DNA from: Bodonicaedibacter sp963693005 | GTDB taxonomy: Bacteria; Pseudomonadota; Alphaproteobacteria; UBA6184 | Reading direction: 5' to 3' | NCBI GenBank assembly: GCA_963693005.1 | Contig: OY843726.1 | Coordinates: forward strand, 558,001-622,000 | DNA: 64,000 nt | In this document: positions 63,123 to 64,000 of the stretch, one piece after another | How positions within the stretch are numbered: position 1 is the first letter of the stretch | How the letters are laid out: the number at the start of each line of letters is the position of its first letter | The notes under the pieces: generated by a model | What the model saw: the letters and a program-made list of their open reading frames with translations, nothing else | What the model was told of the DNA's origin: nothing | Databases searched by the model: none | Translations under genes and position numbers: made by a program

Positions 63123-64000
63123 TTTTTTTCGCCTATACCAAAAGATAGTTTTCCTACAGATCTTGCATTAATACTTCTTATACTTTTTAATACTTTTTCT
63201 GATAAGTTTGGAGCACGTGCTGGAAACTTTGGAAACTCTGACAAAATCAACCCTTGCTTCTCATCAGCACTTTGTAAAATTATGCGTACAAAGGTCCGCA
63301 TCGCGCCGACCCCACGCCTCGTCTCAATTGGAATATTAAATTGCAACATCCCTTTCTCTGATCGATCCTCAAGATCACGCAACATCCGGAACAGAGCCCA
63401 CCCCCCGTCATAGGAGAACATGCCCTCTTGATTATTGATTTTTGAAAAACTACTTTCAGACTCCGAAGAGTTAAATACATTCATCGAGGACCCTTCTGCC
63501 AGTTTAAAGATAACGTTTATAGGATCCCCATAACTCCAGGTAGTCTTTTTACCGTTATCGCTAATATCGAAAGGTACTCCAGTTCCAAAATCAAATTCTT
63601 GATCAATCAAGTTCTTCGCTGACGGAGATTCTTTTTGTTTTAATGCATGAAAATGGATTTGCAGCGATGCTGAAGGCATATCTGCTCCTCCCTCAGAAAA
63701 AGCCTTAAAAAGCTGCCTAAATTCATTGAGTTGAGAAATAAAACTAACATAACGAGATGGATTAAGCTCCCTTGCCTTTAGCGCGGAAATATACTCATCA
63801 ACATCATACTTTTGCTTATTCATCAGTTTAAATAAGCCCTTAAGACTTTCCATATCAACTTCTTGAGCCACATCTGAGGACCCAGAAAAAGGATATCTTC
63901 CTGAAATATGACGATTAAAGTAATCGGCGATTTTTTGATACTGTTCCAACAGCTTATATCCACCAATCGCATCCACACGCTTATCCAGAGCCTTCAGTAC
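63119..64000 (-). CDS. tssM: Type VI secretion protein TssM (IcmF-like), C-terminal part only
   Basis: The frame is open to the right edge, so this is only the last ~294 residues of a large inner-membrane protein that forms the T6SS membrane complex. The IcmF C-terminal signature is visible: ISGRYPFSGSSDVAQEVDM, followed by the WSYGDPINVIFKLAEG and GWALFRMLRD segments. A GTG at 63976 is not a real start. The gene runs with tssA, so more T6SS genes are expected to the right. Confidence 0.85.
   Translation of the reverse strand, partial: VLKALDKRVDAIGGYKLLEQYQKIADYFNRHISGRYPFSGSSDVAQEVDMESLKGLFKLMNKQKYDVDEYISALKARELNPSRYVSFISQLNEFRQLFKAFSEGGADMPSASLQIHFHALKQKESPSAKNLIDQEFDFGTGVPFDISDNGKKTTWSYGDPINVIFKLAEGSSMNVFNSSESESSFSKINNQEGMFSYDGGWALFRMLRDLEDRSEKGMLQFNIPIETRRGVGAMRTFVRIILQSADEKQGLILSEFPKFPARAPNLSEKVLKSIRSINARSVGKLSFGIGEKK

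Overview
The window looks like part of the chromosome of an AT-rich alphaproteobacterium, most likely a protist- or amoeba-associated member of the Holosporales/Paracaedibacter/Odyssella kind. The clues are alphaproteobacterial gene orders and proteins (cckA-recA-alaS, parAB with parS, an IscR-led isc operon with two cysteine desulfurases, fliF-fliG-fliH-fliN-flbD, the lppC/rsmI pair, the HemX/HemY pair) together with PHA synthase, a type VI secretion system, flagellar genes and tightly overlapping genes. This placement is inference from gene content; no rRNA gene is present to confirm it.

Layout. 47-3460 (-): serC, potD and potA of a polyamine uptake operon that continues past the left edge. 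3488-3762: rpmE and its terminator. 3865-6182 (+): rsmG-parA-parB with two perfect parS sites, which marks the neighbourhood of the replication origin. 6179-14866 (-): a tightly overlapped run recJ-lipB-dnaQ-tamA-tamB, in which tamB carries a frameshift. 14949-24312 (+): phaC, a HemX/mitofilin-like and HemY pair, grxC, pfkA, a large unknown exported repeat protein, and tolB. 24360-28314: hup, tRNA-Pro, an M23 endopeptidase and a large unknown exported protein. 28442-34335 (+): iscR, two cysteine desulfurases, iscU, iscA, hscB and hscA (Fe-S cluster assembly). 34454-35374: zapE. 35452-43408 (+): flagellar operon fliF-fliG-fliH-fliN-flbD-flhA-flhF, followed by a D-Ala-D-Ala dipeptidase. 44085-45859 (-): tmk and a D-Ala-D-Ala carboxypeptidase. 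46018-48507: a lone secretin lipoprotein, bolA and a J-domain gene. 48657-54732 (-): cckA-recA-alaS. 54857-58312: a small unknown gene, tRNA-Ala, hemW and a SLC13-type transporter. 58328-58755: a non-coding stretch with a perfect 40-bp palindrome and a GC-rich hairpin block. 58756-61997: lppC-rph, rsmI, and a bolA-grxD pair. 62103-64000 (-): tssM (partial) and tssA of a type VI secretion system running off the right edge.

Functionally, the isc genes, the CGFS glutaredoxin and the BolA proteins cover Fe-S cluster building and delivery. CckA upstream and FlbD in the fliF operon fit cell-cycle-linked control of the flagellum. TamA/TamB, TolB, LppC, the M23 peptidase, the carboxypeptidase and the dipeptidase serve the envelope. 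The most unusual items are the two large unrecognised exported proteins, the frameshifted tamB, the 40-bp palindrome region, the zinc-ribbon HscB and the isolated secretin. I saw no CRISPR array, intact transposase or prophage gene.
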